Positions 1-12,278 of a DNA stretch of 64,000 nt are shown here, piece by piece (position 1 is the first letter of the stretch; each line of letters begins with the position of its first letter). The DNA is taken from assembly GCA_026874595.1 (NCBI GenBank), contig CM049306.1, positions 84,468,142 to 84,532,141 of the forward strand, read 5' to 3'. Source of the DNA: Sipunculus nudus (taxonomy: Eukaryota; Annelida; Sipuncula; Golfingiida; Sipunculidae). Below the pieces are notes generated by a model. It was given only the letters and a program-made list of their open reading frames with translations. It did not search any database and was not told the DNA's origin. A program made the translations under genes and the position numbers.

Positions 1-890
1 GCAAAGGAAGCCATCCTGTAGGCACACTATTGAGAATAAGGGCAAAATGCAAATCTGTTACCTCGACTATTATCTTGACCTAAGGTAAGTTTTGGAGAAT
101 CAACCATAATAAAGATAAAGTGCAAACAGGCATCAGATTTTTTTATTTAATTATCAACCAAAACCAAGTTGTCATGGCAAATGATCAAATTTTAATTAGT
201 GCATGTGTTTGTGTGAGAAAGCCAAAATAGAAATAAATGAAAATATAGATTTATTATTCTGGTAACATTTTAAAATATAATATCATATATATAAGAATAT
301 ATAATATCTTTGTAATATTTAAAAAGTAAAGAAGAATAGCAAGTGCCACAGCATGGGTGAAAAGTATCAATTTTTACCATTTAAATATTTTGAAAATTAC
401 ATTTGTCATAATTTTTCTAGCATATATTTAGTTTCTGGAAAGTTATTCTAAAAAAATGAAAAGTCAGACGGGGGGGGGGGGGGGCGTGCATGGCTACCTG
501 CCATACCTGCCTTTCTGATTATTGGGAAGCCTAATAAATGAGCCACATTGGACATCCAGCGCAAACACAGGTAGATGAAAGAGGAAAAGAAAATGAAGAG
601 AAAACTTGAAATCAAAGGTTTTGCACTTCAGAAAATTCACCGACAAAAAGGTGTACTCTAATACGTATATCTAGAAAATAAACTTACCAAAACGGGAAGC
701 AACCCTCCCTATTCCGGGGGGGGGGGGAGGCTTTATACCGTATCAGTTCTTCTTCTGGCCCTTTGGCGTTTGAACTAGTTAAAGCATAGTCAATGAAACA
801 CTCTTTGAACACATGATCATTTTTCTCAATTTATTGTAAAAGCAAGTTTAGTAATTTCTAAAGAATACAGCACTAATTTCTTTCAAACTC
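1..890. other. Upstream flank of the ASB-like gene
   Basis: AT-rich sequence with two poly-G runs (about 471-484 and 717-729). I see no gene and no convincing TATA box. An in-frame stop lies about 40 bp before the proposed start codon at 891. The bases just before 900 also look like a pyrimidine-rich splice acceptor, so this stretch could instead be an intron following an unseen 5' exon. Confidence 0.5.
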
Positions 891-992
891 ATGTTCCAGT
901 TAAGTCCGGCAAATGCAGGCGATTTAGGTGTCGCTGGATGGACTGGATATGCCAAGCTCGTGAGCTCACTGAAAGAATGCAGGGAACTTCAG
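891..992 (+). CDS. ASB-like exon 1 (34 codons)
   Basis: Starts MFQLSPANAGDLG and ends at CAG before the donor GTAAGT. Phase 0. The first codons could be intron if the real acceptor is at 898-899. Confidence 0.6.
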
Positions 993-1488
993 GTAAGTTC
1001 TGTTATCATTCAATCTTCAGTGTATTGTTAACTGAACTGACGGATACTCCTTTTTTTTTGTCAAACTTTTATTTCAGGGTGTGCTGAACAAACTGACGTC
1101 AGCTGCTGGAAATGGACAAATTAAAAAAGTAAGGGAGTTGCTTGGCTGGTGGAAGAGGGTCTGTAACGATAAGGTAAGACTTCAAATTAAATTGTTAAAA
1201 TCCTTCTATTCCTCATTTAATATTTTCCAGTCACTACTGCATATATATGATCTTTTTACCCTTATGTAGAGTGATGATCAACTGATCAGGAAAGCAGCGA
1301 TGTCACGAGACGACAACAGTGTCGTCATCAGAGAACTCTTATGTGCCAGATCAACTCTCCAGCGGAAATATAAGGTATGTCTTGACAACTGTTTTTTAAT
1401 CCATTAATACTGGACATGTAAATTGTCGCTGAACCTTTATGTGGCTGAATTCCTTGATCCTAAACTTTTTATTTGATCTCAATGAGTA

Positions 1489-1565
<77 letters not shown>

Positions 1566-3082
1566 TATATATATATATATATTAAGGTCGGCATAATTGG
1601 CATAAAATGAATAATTTGTTTGTAAAGTATTGCAATGAAGCATGTGTGTTTTACAGTAAATAAAGTTCAAGTTCTAGATGTATAAAATCTGAGATAAAAC
1701 ATGAAAATTACACTGACTTCTGTTAACATTTTCTAACAAGACGGAAGTTACTAAAGCCTTGGTGCCAGCCTGCTTTGGGGGATATGCTGCAGTGGTTGAA
1801 GAGCTTTTGGAGGCTGGGGCAAACCCTAACGGACATCCCGAGGTATGACAAACACGTAAAAACAATAACCGAATTAATTATAACAATTCATGATAAATTT
1901 CACTTCCGCTATGACAAGCTTTTCATCTGTTAATATTTTGTAGACTGAAAGGACGCCATTAATGGAGTGTGTATCCACAGCTGGAGACGAACTGGTTCAC
2001 ATGCTACTCGAAAAGGGTGCTTCAGTTAACTATTGGCACGTGGTAAGGTTTTTTATACCTGATCGACCGCTACAAACATTAACGTAATTAAATAAAACAG
2101 CAGTCCTACGGCGTATGCTTGGTCAAAATTATGCAACTAGACGTTTGGGTATATTGGTACATGGTATAATAATGTGGGAGATTTATTACTTGTATGATCC
2201 TGGCTGGGAACTTCTCGCTAGGATTTGTCTTTCATTAAAGTAATGAGAGATTTTGAAGTATAGAACATTTCCTTCAAGCTTCATATATTAATTTTAAGTA
2301 AGTGGTTTTAAAATTTGGAAAAAAAACACTTAAGTCTAGCTTTCCTTTGTTAGGAGGGCGATACAGCTTTGGCCGTTGCCTGGCGCAGCCGTCAGGCTCG
2401 TCATGTTGAGCTGCTGATTAGAAGAGGAGCCGATGTCAATCTGCTATTGACCAGAGCAGCGTCGGTCACGGTGCTGCCACCTGGGGTACCAGAAGAACTG
2501 AAATATGTGACCCTGCTGCATATTGCTTGTGGCACAGATTCAGTTCAAGGGGTTTTGTATTTGTTGAAACATGGGGCAGTCCTGAATAAAATGGATAAAA
2601 CAGGACTACTACCTATCCAGTTAAGCTTATCCCTCCACCACAAGAGCAAGGTTCCAGCTATACTGATCGCACACGGTGCTATGTTTGGTACTGGGGACAA
2701 GATTTTGGAGAGATGCTCTATTCATGAAGAGTTCAAAGGTTTAGCGCGTCTGCTGGTGGCTGCGGGCTATGACCTTAAGCAAGAAGAAGAGATGATAAGG
2801 CTGAAATCAAGTGCTGATGAGAGAGGTGCTGATACCTGGAAATGGCTGGATGAACAGTTAACGTGCCCCTCAACCCTGAAACAAATTTGTCAACGTGACA
2901 TCCGTAAACAGTGTGTCCGTGAGGCTAACGGCAAGAGCGCTCTGGCCGTCATTCAAAACATGTGCACAACAGCAGATTTACCAGTGACTGAAACGCGGCA
3001 GCTGCTGTTGCAAGATGTCGAAATTCTGCAAGGACTTCAAATAGAGCATCAAGGACCTTTCAGTTTCTCGAATGGCGATTAA
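891..3082 (+). CDS. Ankyrin repeat and SOCS box (ASB-like) protein, six exons
   Basis: Joining 891-992, 1078-1173, 1270-1374, 1741-1842, 1944-2042 and 2354-3082 gives an open frame of 410 aa ending in TAA. Every intron is GT-AG and phase 0. Ankyrin signatures recur, for example ELLEAGANPN in exon 4, LLEKGASVNY in exon 5, and LLIRRGADVN and LLHIACG in exon 6. Residues about 338-390 form a SOCS box: a BC-box LKQICQRDIRK (343-353), then a Cul5-box-like LPVTETRQLLL (377-387). Known ASB proteins are substrate receptors of Elongin B/C-Cullin5-Rbx2 ubiquitin ligases, with the ankyrin stack binding the target. That role is inferred here and the substrate is unknown. The start is uncertain: ATG 891 follows an in-frame stop, but the TTCCAG at 894-899 could be a splice acceptor instead. 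No clear AATAAA follows closely. Confidence 0.85.
1078..1173 (+). CDS. ASB-like exon 2 (32 codons)
   Basis: Acceptor TTTCAG, donor GTAAGA, phase 0 at both ends. Encodes LTSAAGNGQIKKVRELL, an ankyrin-type helix pair. Confidence 0.85.
1270..1374 (+). CDS. ASB-like exon 3 (35 codons)
   Basis: Acceptor TATGTAG, donor GTATGT, phase 0 at both ends. Encodes a degenerate ankyrin unit with LIRKAAMSRDD and VIRELL. Confidence 0.8.
1491..1582. repeat. (TA)n microsatellite in ASB-like intron 3
   Basis: Almost pure TA dinucleotides over about 90 bp, with one short ACAC interruption near 1557-1560. Confidence 0.95.
1741..1842 (+). CDS. ASB-like exon 4 (34 codons)
   Basis: Acceptor AACAAG, donor GTATGA, phase 0. 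A clear ankyrin repeat: ALVPACFGGYAAVVEELLEA followed by GANPNGHPE. Confidence 0.85.
1944..2042 (+). CDS. ASB-like exon 5 (33 codons)
   Basis: Acceptor TTTGTAG, donor GTAAGG, phase 0. A 33-residue ankyrin repeat with TPLMECVSTAGDELVHMLLE and GASVNYWHV. Confidence 0.85.
2354..3082 (+). CDS. ASB-like exon 6: last ankyrin repeats and SOCS box
   Basis: Acceptor TTTGTTAG, phase 0, open to the TAA at 3080-3082. Encodes 242 residues: two or three further ankyrin repeats, a linker, then the SOCS box. The BC-box is encoded at about 2876-2908 and the Cul5-like box at about 2978-3010. Confidence 0.9.
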   Translation, partial: EGDTALAVAWRSRQARHVELLIRRGADVNLLLTRAASVTVLPPGVPEELKYVTLLHIACGTDSVQGVLYLLKHGAVLNKMDKTGLLPIQLSLSLHHKSKVPAILIAHGAMFGTGDKILERCSIHEEFKGLARLLVAAGYDLKQEEEMIRLKSSADERGADTWKWLDEQLTCPSTLKQICQRDIRKQCVREANGKSALAVIQNMCTTADLPVTETRQLLLQDVEILQGLQIEHQGPFSFSNGD

Positions 3083-4466
3083 ATGTGTATTGACCAGTCA
3101 TTAACTTAGAGACTGAATTAACACAGTCTCGCATGTCAAAAGCAGCTTTAATGCTTAAAAATATATGAACATGAAAACCCGTGGATTTAAGGATTTATTT
3201 TCCTATACTAAAACGTTTTCCAGTAACTGCAGTTGAACGTTTGTTGCAATTAACCTTTTATATACATAGCTCTTTGGCTAAACCATATATTTGTAAAGCG
3301 CTGTTTGGTTGGGCTGGCCACCAGAGGGCGGAGCCACTCTTTTGGCAATTCGAGATGCACTCTGTTATTTGCTGACTAATCAGCTGATCCAGTGTGTTGA
3401 TCCAGAAGCACATTCGTGCGTGTGTCCTTGGGAAATACACTCCTAAGACAGCGGTAACCTGGGCCATAACCAAGGACTTCGACACAATGTTACAAGTTTG
3501 TCATTGCGTAATGCTGTGTAAAACAGCATATTCGAATAGCTGAAGTTGTATCATACGCATGATGCAATTCTCTGCAGTCTCCACGGTGTCTTGTGTTTAA
3601 AACCATCATTCGCCAGTAAAGCTGGCAGCGTATCGGCTATTCTTTGCCTTTCTGCTGGCCCGGGAGCGTTCCAATTATATTGTTTCAATATATCAGAGCC
3701 TATATCTTGTTATTTTACTTTGCGTTGATAAAGTTTGTTTCATTTGTTGGATAAATTAGTAATGACGTGCTAAACGGATCATAGTCTTTACGTGAAAAAT
3801 ACTCAAAGGAGAGGGTGTGAGTAACCTTTGATATATCATTCTTCTATTGCAGAAAGTAATACTTGACTGAAATGCTAGCTGTATCTGAGGTACTTCGATA
3901 AACCCTGATTCCATGGGCGGAAAGGCCTTTTTTAAGAAAAAAAGGCGATTTTGTGCAAACCTTTGTTGTTGACATAATATGCTGAATCATTGTCGCACAA
4001 AACTGCAACTCTTACTTTGCTAGTTACTATTAAGGAAAATTTTATTAAGGCTGTAGATATACACGCGTTACATAATCATTATTTTATTTACTTATATTGG
4101 ATTTAATTTAACGGCTGATACTAATGTCTATACATACACGGCTTTATTCCAAATAGTCAAATTTGAATATTATACCGTATGTATACATGTTATGGCTTTA
4201 GGGGAACCTCTATCCAAATACAGATTGTACATGCATACGCCAGTTACTTGTCGTTGTGAATATGACTTAGTACTTTTTAGACGATTCATTATTAACACTT
4301 CAATAACAGCGTCTTTACTTAGGGCCAAATAATTAGTATTTTCTGTCAGAAGAAAAAAAAAACCAATTATATAACTCTCTGTCAAGTTGATTTTAGTAAA
4401 CAGCTGTGATGTATGTTCTAAAAATCACATACATTTTGGTATTTTATGCCGTATTTTTATATTTAG

Positions 4467-4467
<1 letters not shown>

Positions 4468-4508
<41 letters not shown>
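4468..4508. repeat. (TA)n microsatellite
   Basis: About 40 bp of alternating TA. Confidence 0.95.
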
Positions 4509-4510
<2 letters not shown>

Positions 4511-5393
4511 TATAGCAATCTCAGTTCAAACGGCATTAATCTTTTATCTTAATTTAACAGTATTTTAATAATATGTACTTTTTTTCAGTGGATACAAATA
4601 AAACTGGTTTTTTTTAAGCTTATATGAAGCAGTTGTCCTTTTATGGCACGCAGTGGGGAGGTGCATGATCAGAGGTCTTTACGCATGCGTTTGTAAGTTG
4701 TGGCTCACAACTGTATTTTGTTAGTGGATTGACAACGAAAAAAATCATAAATCACAAAAAAATCATTATAGAATCCAGATAGCCGTTAATTATCATGTTT
4801 GTAGTTTAATCGAGACCATCTAGATAAGTCTATAACTAACCCGAAACTGTCGAGGCATTTACTTCCATTGAGAAACCCACATATAGCAAACCGCAAGTAG
4901 TGTAAACAACCCCTTTTTCTGCTGATCCGGAACGTTCATTATATCCTGGCACGCTCACCAGTGTTACTTTTGATAAAGCCCAAGTCGTTATTCACTGGTA
5001 AAAAAAAATCTGATGCCAGTCCTGTGGCGTTGAAACCTGTAGAATACTGACAGGTGCTGCCACCTATGCAAGACTGGGAGTATTATATGGAATTAAAGGG
5101 CTTAATTGTTCAGTTTCTGGAAATCTTATCTTGAAAGGTTCATTACTTTCAACGTTTTCTGTCGTGGAACTCAGTATGCCGCGCAACTGTTCCTTACTGA
5201 AGGTCTTGCATGTATAGAGAATACTGATAGAAAGGTATTAAAATTACTTTCTGAGCCCCCCCCCCCCCCCTCTCCCTCCCCGAAAGCCATTTGGAAAGAT
5301 CCCCAACCACGGCGAGGCGTCCGTCTGTACATAATCTGTAACTTGTTACCCGAGCATCTGCATGTTTCTAAGCAATAGCTCAGCGGAAAATGA

Positions 5394-5457
<64 letters not shown>
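5394..5457. repeat. (TA)n(TG)n compound microsatellite
   Basis: About 18 bp of TA followed by about 46 bp of TG. Confidence 0.95.
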
Positions 5458-5459
<2 letters not shown>

Positions 5460-8400
5460 GAATGGGTAAATTGAGTCAAAGAAAGGTTTTGGGAGTTTTG
5501 TCGGTTTAAATTTGTCCCTTTGGAAAACACTAGCTGGAGTTTAAAACCATTACACTACCATGATTCCCTACATTCTTTTGGATGAAGTGGTGTTCTCTTT
5601 TCAAGCTTTGTGATGTGGCACGCAAAAATATGAATGAAAGCCAAGAGAAATGTGTGTCACAGTTCATCGCCCTGCTATTTGAACCACATGTCAGCTCTAC
5701 CCGCAAGAACAAAGGTTGCTCTTATAAGCCGACAGCCGTTCAATTCCTTCGGAAATTAACTATGACGACGGTATCTTTGGCGTTCTCATCTTCCAATGGT
5801 AAAGACATGATATGATATATCAAATATGGCAAAGAATAAGATATCATATCTTGTAAAGATTCGTGCAAACAACAACATAATGGTGGTCCAAATTACTCCA
5901 ATATCTAAGTATTGTTATGTATACCTTGCTAACTCTCGTCAAAATCAGTCATCCTTTTTTTCGAGTAAAGTTGCTGATAGACCAATCAACCAACTAAATT
6001 ACATCTTTCAAAGCGGGTGCATAATTACGTAAACAGCTTTCTGAACCTCATATAAATCGATTAACTATGGGAGAAAAATGTTGGTGGAGACAGTTACATC
6101 ACATCAGGGTTCAGAAATTTCCGGCGTATATTATGTATAAAAAATATCATAACATAGAGGAGGTATATTACTCATGCGGGCCCTATTTAGCCCTGCCTGG
6201 GTTTTAGTATCTACATTTATTACTAAAGTGCTTCCTATAACACTTGATTCCATATACCGATAGACGTAACTCAGTACCAGCTCTTATCATTCAGTCAGAG
6301 AGTCGTCCTTGAGTTATATAATTTGCCGCGAGGTGGCTGTACCTGTTCTAAGCTTTGCGATTCAGCAAAGTAAGTTTGGTGGTTCTGTTAGTGGGAGGAA
6401 TTATGTTTTAACCATTGCATCATCTGGGCCAGTCTAGGCCCTACTAATCAATTAATAATTTAGAAATATTGATATAATAGGAAGCATACACACTTACAAA
6501 GCAACACAACGCCAAAGTAATGAGGGTGATCCACATAGCCTTACTTTTAACTTGCAGGAAATGATTGGAAGGTTAAAAGAAACAAAAACACTTCAACTTG
6601 CACCGTGGCAGTTTTACAATAAAGTAAGGATGATAACTATCTCAAGGACCGCGGCTGGTGAAAAGAGTTATGTAGAAGAAGAGATACATACTAGTATATA
6701 TGACTGCATGAATAGTCTTGCATGTATCTGGTATAGGAAAATAAAAATATTCTCCATTACGGATGATGTTCATTTGCGAAAATTCTTGTGTGTTATATGA
6801 ATGTTTTATTGTTCAATATATTATATATCTATGTGATCAGCATATGCATGCCCTTTTTGCAAAAAAAAAAAAAAAAAATATGACCAAGATACAAAAAAAT
6901 ATTCCTGTTACTCATATTACTGCGACAGATATACATAAGAAAAATTCAGGAAAAACATCTATAAACAGGAGGCCAGAGAAGTAAATAACAACACACATCA
7001 AACATCCAAACTACTTTCAGGTGACAAACTGACATGCGGGAAAGAAAATAATCAAGTAACCCTCTAAGGGCTATTGGACAGTAAATGGCAGGTGAAAGTA
7101 TATACCGAGATCTGAAGGAAAAGCTTACATGGATGAAACAAAGAGTACCAATGGCATTGTCAGTCAAGGTGAATGAAGAAGGTATTGATATTTATGAGGA
7201 AATGAAAAAACTGTGAATCTATCAAAAGTGTTCATGAGGTAAGACTGCTATGTTTGTCAATACTTAAAACTGGTGACATCAACTTGTCTCTTCTCTCAAA
7301 ATGACACTCAGCACAGCTGCATGTACGTTTTCGTATGTACCGTAGGCCGAAACGCATTCCGCACCGCACAATCAGTGTGTGTAGTTTACTTGCCGCATAC
7401 GCACTTGCTGACACGTATAGCTTTATACATCATACAAATACTTTGACCTTCAAGGGAGCAGCTCGACAAATTTCATTAGATATCATGAGAAAATTAGTTC
7501 CTTGGTTTCAGCTAGGGCATGACTTTGACAGATTTAGACACATATAGTTCCTTGTAGAGAACACACACCATTCACTTTCTTAATGCATAAAACAGATGCT
7601 AGAACCAAGCTGTTAATCCAGGACATAATAAACGAGATAAAGTCTGGTTGACTTTCTAAAAGGTTAAAAGTTGATTGTTTAACATATAAGGCACAATAAG
7701 CATAATAGGTGTAATAATACATTAAAATCCGTATCAAAATGCTCGTTCGATTTACTTAAATAGATGTTGAGTTTTAAAAAAAATCAATATTTATCCCTTA
7801 GATTAATCGTATATTTTTATTGACTGAAAATATTCATGTATATTTAATGGCTGAGAAATATTCGTGTCAAGTTAAATTGTAAATACAATTTTTTTTATAA
7901 TAAAACAGGCTTTATAAAATAAATTCAGGACTCAATAAACAGATAAAGTGTTGTTGAGTTTCTATAGAATAAGTGTTGATTGTCTTACACATGGGGAACA
8001 ACAAGGTCCAATATTTATCGAAGACTACTATAAATCCGTACACATTAGTTGGGTGGATGCTATTATGTGTAATCATAAACCTCCATATACACTGCACAAT
8101 GAGTTTCGATGTTTTAAACGACTGGAAAAGTCCCAGTCGTTAAGAGGGGATGACTGTCCATTTGTCATTGCATTTCTTAACGATATTTCAGTGGCATGAC
8201 TCATGAGCGTGCACGTGTGCATGGCTAATACAGTCTAACCTAGAAAAATATCTGATATGAATATGCAGCCAAGTTAATACATGGAAGAGCCCGAAATTAT
8301 CTTTTTGCCACAATGTTTGCACCTTTTCTTTAAAATCCATATCAAAATATGTTAAAGAAGCTTAAGTTCTGTAGCTTATTGATCAGAGCATTTATGTCTA

Positions 8401-8639
8401 TTGACTTAGCCGTGGTGTGTAAATGTTTCATTGAGTCAGAAGCCGATCAACTAGCAACTCTTACAAACACTTCACCAAGGTCTGCTGCATTTTTCATGGT
8501 TTATAGAGTGCCCAAGGGGTGCCGAAGGACGTGTTAGACCAAATATAGATATATCATTATGTAGAAAATATACACTGTACATTTAGTCAAATGCTCAGAC
8601 CATCCAATTCCCCGGGACCGCTCCCGCAATTATAAATTT

Positions 8640-10675
8640 ACTAGCTACACCCGTGGAAAATCGACGGCTGTATCTGATGCATATTTTAATAATGAGCTGA
8701 TAGGAACTAAACGACACATATTTTAATCCTAAGGTTTTTGCAGGAACTTATTGTCATGTGTTTCATGCTCCCTATTAAAAGATTCATGTGGACATGTGCT
8801 CCGCGCTTAAATTTAAAATTTCTACTTACTTTTGACAGAGTAGAATTCCTTAACAGGCGATATAATGGAAATTGGGGTCAGTGGGGATTACAAGTCGCCT
8901 CCTGAAAAAGCGTGACAGGAGAAAAATGTTTTGCTGAACATTTGTAGAGGGTTAAGGAAAAGACATATCAATAGTCCATTTCATTTTTGAGGTTATAAGA
9001 ATCACCACAATATATATTTTCTTATGAATCATTATCCAAACAACCATTACTTTGTCTCCGTGTGGAAGCCACCCATTCGTGTTTATTTGTTCTGTCACTC
9101 GCAAGGTGAACTCGTGTTACTGAAGCATGACAGTGTTCACACGTGAAACGCATACACGTGAACATATGGCTGATATTTAAGGAGATTTAAGCTGTAACTC
9201 AGCTTTGGTATCACATTTTCAACTATTTTTGGGGGGTTCTTATAAGCCCAATATCTTGAAAAGTATGGGTAACAGAGACCTAATTTCAAGTTTCCAAGAA
9301 GACCTTTCATGGACTTTCCTTGATGTCAAGTAAGAATATTCTAGGTTTAATGGTTATGATTTGTGCTCTGTTAACAGACGACCATATCTTTTAAAGTCTC
9401 AAAAATAGAGAAAAAAATCGTAAAAAAAAATTCTGGTAGCGCGAACAGTCTGCAGAAACTGACGAAACACTCCATGATCAATATCCATGCAAAAAATCAT
9501 GGTGATCAATTCATCAGTTGTTCAGATACTAAAGCTTTTATATCAAATTTTCCATTATTCTGGGCGGTACTCTGGACCCCATAGCTCGAAGAATATGGGT
9601 AACAGAGACCTAATTTCAGGTTTCCAAGGAGATTTTTATAGACCTCCTAGGATGTCAAGTTAGAAGATTCCAGGTCTTGCATTTACGATATGTGCCTGGT
9701 TAACGGACGGACAGACAGACGGACAGCTAGACGGACGCCGGACAAAGGGTGATCGCTATAGCTCAGGTGACTTTCAGTCAGCTGAGCTAAACAAATATAT
9801 TATGGTGATTCCGAGTACCTCAAAAAATGTAATGGATTACGGATGCAGTTTTACTCTACTCCTCTACAAATTTTCAGCACAATATGTATATTACATTTTG
9901 CGTTAATTTGCAGTAAAGACAATAAAACGAACCAAGTCTGAAATGGTTTCTTTGCTAAATACTTTCATCGAAATATATCAACCTGCTTTCTTTTGATCTG
10001 GGCGAGTTGTCAATTTTGCATCAGACCTGTTATTACATGACAATTTAAAGTACTTTTACCAATAATTTAATACTGTTGCAATATATTTTTCTTGGCCTAT
10101 CTTTTTTCACATTGAAAGTTATACGTTTCGCGTACAAGAGACTTCAACGACATATGCATTTGTATACAAATAACGCATGTGTCTGTTAACATGCCTTAGA
10201 CTATACCCTCAACTGACTACACTGAATAAACATCGTGTTTCAAGATGTCGCCTGAGCTTCAACTAATACAAAGCATCTTTCATATAATTTCACGGTAGAA
10301 TGCTTCTTAAAACAATCGTTATATCTACGATATTTCCCAAGCAATGAAGCTGTCGGACCTTTGTTGTTTATCGGAAAAAAAAATTCTCACTTAAAAAATT
10401 CGGACACCCTGTATATGCCTCACGTATCTTTTCAAAATTTATTTTTGTGTGATTTCTTGAATAGAATAATTTTTCTTTTTATGTTGATATTTAGAGGGAG
10501 GGTGTTCCTGGATAATTCTAGCAGAAGTAATCTTTATATTTCATATAAGTGAAACACATGACAAAAAGATCCTGCAAAAACCTTAGGATTTAAATATGCG
10601 TCGTTTAGTTCCTATCAGCTCATTACAAAAATGTGCATCAGATACAGCCGTGGATTTTCCACGGGTGCAGCTAGT
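8640..10675. mobile_element. 2.0-kb non-autonomous element with 124-bp terminal inverted repeats
   Basis: 8640-8763 (starting ACTAGCTACACCCGTGG) and 10552-10675 (ending CCACGGGTGCAGCTAGT) are inverted copies that differ at roughly 10 of 124 positions by eye. The terminus itself contains a short palindrome, CCGTGG-AAAAT-CCACGG in the right copy. Nothing between them resembles a transposase, so this looks like a MITE or foldback element. A reversed E1 fragment sits inside it. I could not define a clean target-site duplication. Confidence 0.75.
9180..9790 (-). mobile_element. E1-family element fragment, reversed
   Basis: The E1 terminal hairpin (AGCTCAG ... CTGAGCT, 9760-9788) is preceded by a GGACGGACAGAC microsatellite, which is E1 read on the minus strand. 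Two core units share GGGTAACAGAGACCTAATTT at 9267 and 9597, a 330-bp spacing. The other end was not found, so the left boundary is approximate. Confidence 0.65.
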
Positions 10676-12228
10676 CAATATAATTAATAGGGAGTTGGGT
10701 TTTTTCTAGACCACGGTTTACCTGCTTCCGTTCTGATTTTACTCTCCAAATTCGGCAGACATATCGGTGGCGTGCTCTTCTTGGACAAGTTTGTTTTATT
10801 TTGCGGGATTCTGCCCTATTAAGCTGAATAATTAATCATTTTAATATTTCCCCATTAGGTGCCCCTATTTCTTTTGTGCTGCAAGATAGATATTGGCACC
10901 GGTTTGCCCTCGATCAGGATAAAGATATCGCCCTCTCTCACAATGATATAGAATCCATTACAAAACATTTTGGTAACCAAGTTTACCTCCAAATTTGGAT
11001 AAGCTGAGCTGTTCCTTGCGAACCTAACACTCGAGAATATTTAAAAATCAATAGAATCAGTAAACATGCCAACAGGTGAACTTAGTAAACCTGCGACCCA
11101 ACAAAACAGAAATGAGGAGCCCCGCGATGCCCAGTTCCTGTGGCCAAACTGGATGTTCAGACTGGTCTGAAATTATTTAACGCAAATTATCTCAAAGTGG
11201 CTAGTCTTAAAAAAATCACAGCAAATTTGAAACGGCTATTGAGATTGTTAAATTACTTTCCTGACGGCCATGTTAAATTTCCTATGGGTCTGAAATTCGA
11301 CGGCTCAACCCCCCCCCCCCCCCCCCAGTAAAAAGTTAATTTTTTTCACGGCAACTGTTACAATAGTACTTGAGCAAATACAAGCGAATGAAATTCCAAG
11401 ACGGTTTGTAAGATTGTATATCCTATACAGGCCTGAAATTCAAATGCGCACATCCTCTCATGGGGTGGCAATCTTCGGTAAAATTTTCACGGCAGTTGCT
11501 TGATGGTTCGTGAGATCATACGCGCGAAAGAGAGTGATGGATGGGGAACCTGATTACTTTAGCGCGACCGCCTATATAGTCTTGGTCTTCATAACTAATG
11601 ACTATAAGAATATAAGACCTTGTCACCTGTATGACGGCGACATAATAAACCTTCAGTTCTTGCATCTTGCAAGCACATATTTTATCAGATGGCCAGACCT
11701 TTTTCAGGACCCTCGCCTTTAAGACCTTCCAAAGGCTCACTATTAAACACCACTCAGGGGCAAGATCCATTTTTGGGGCAAATGAAAGGTCTAAACTTTC
11801 AAATATTAAACTCCTGTGTGGAGAATGGCCTATTACAAAAGATCCTGTTACTAGAGAATGAGAACATGGCTCTGACTGGTCAGACATTGATTTATCTTAT
11901 TGGCTTAAGCTTTGGCGCCTCATCGCACTTTGATCCAATGGTCCTGCCCTTGGACAGACAATAGTCTTAATCCATTTCGTGTCTTATGTTGTGTTTGGTT
12001 AATTATTCCTGGAAAGAAAATACTTGGAACCTGCCGTGGAGGACATCCGTGTTTCCTCTAAGGTTTCTTGTGTCTTCCAGTTTATATATAATAACACTGT
12101 TGGTGGCGGAACGCCGCCGTGTGTCTGTGTACGAGACTGACGCATCACACTTAATTGAATATATATGCCTATACATGTCATCTTTCTTTACTGATTTTAT
12201 TTACCAATATATCACTGACAGCTATAGA

Positions 12229-12229
<1 letters not shown>
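10676..12229. other. Intergenic region
   Basis: AT-rich, with a poly-C run at about 11309-11325. ORFs at 11510-11964 overlap in several frames and have no family signature. I see nothing supportable as a gene. Confidence 0.45.

Positions 12230-12274
<45 letters not shown>
12230..12274. repeat. (TA)n microsatellite
   Basis: About 45 bp of TA immediately before the putative LTR start. Confidence 0.9.

Positions 12275-12278
<4 letters not shown>

Larger units (their letters stand above)
3083..8639. other. Intergenic region
   Basis: The 3' flank of the ASB-like gene and about 5.5 kb of AT-rich DNA. It holds a (TA)n tract at 4468-4508, a (TA)n(TG)n tract at 5394-5457 and a poly-C run near 5257-5270. 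Segments near 7560-7740 and 7900-8045 look like diverged direct repeats (shared words around GATAAAGT, TTGATTGT and AATCCGTA). I see no exon with good splice sites and a family signature. Confidence 0.5.

Noticed and set aside
5171-5530. 119-aa minus-strand ORF
   Set aside because: It is mostly translated (CA)n/(TA)n microsatellite and a poly-G tract, giving His/Thr, Tyr/Ile and Gly runs, with no family signature.
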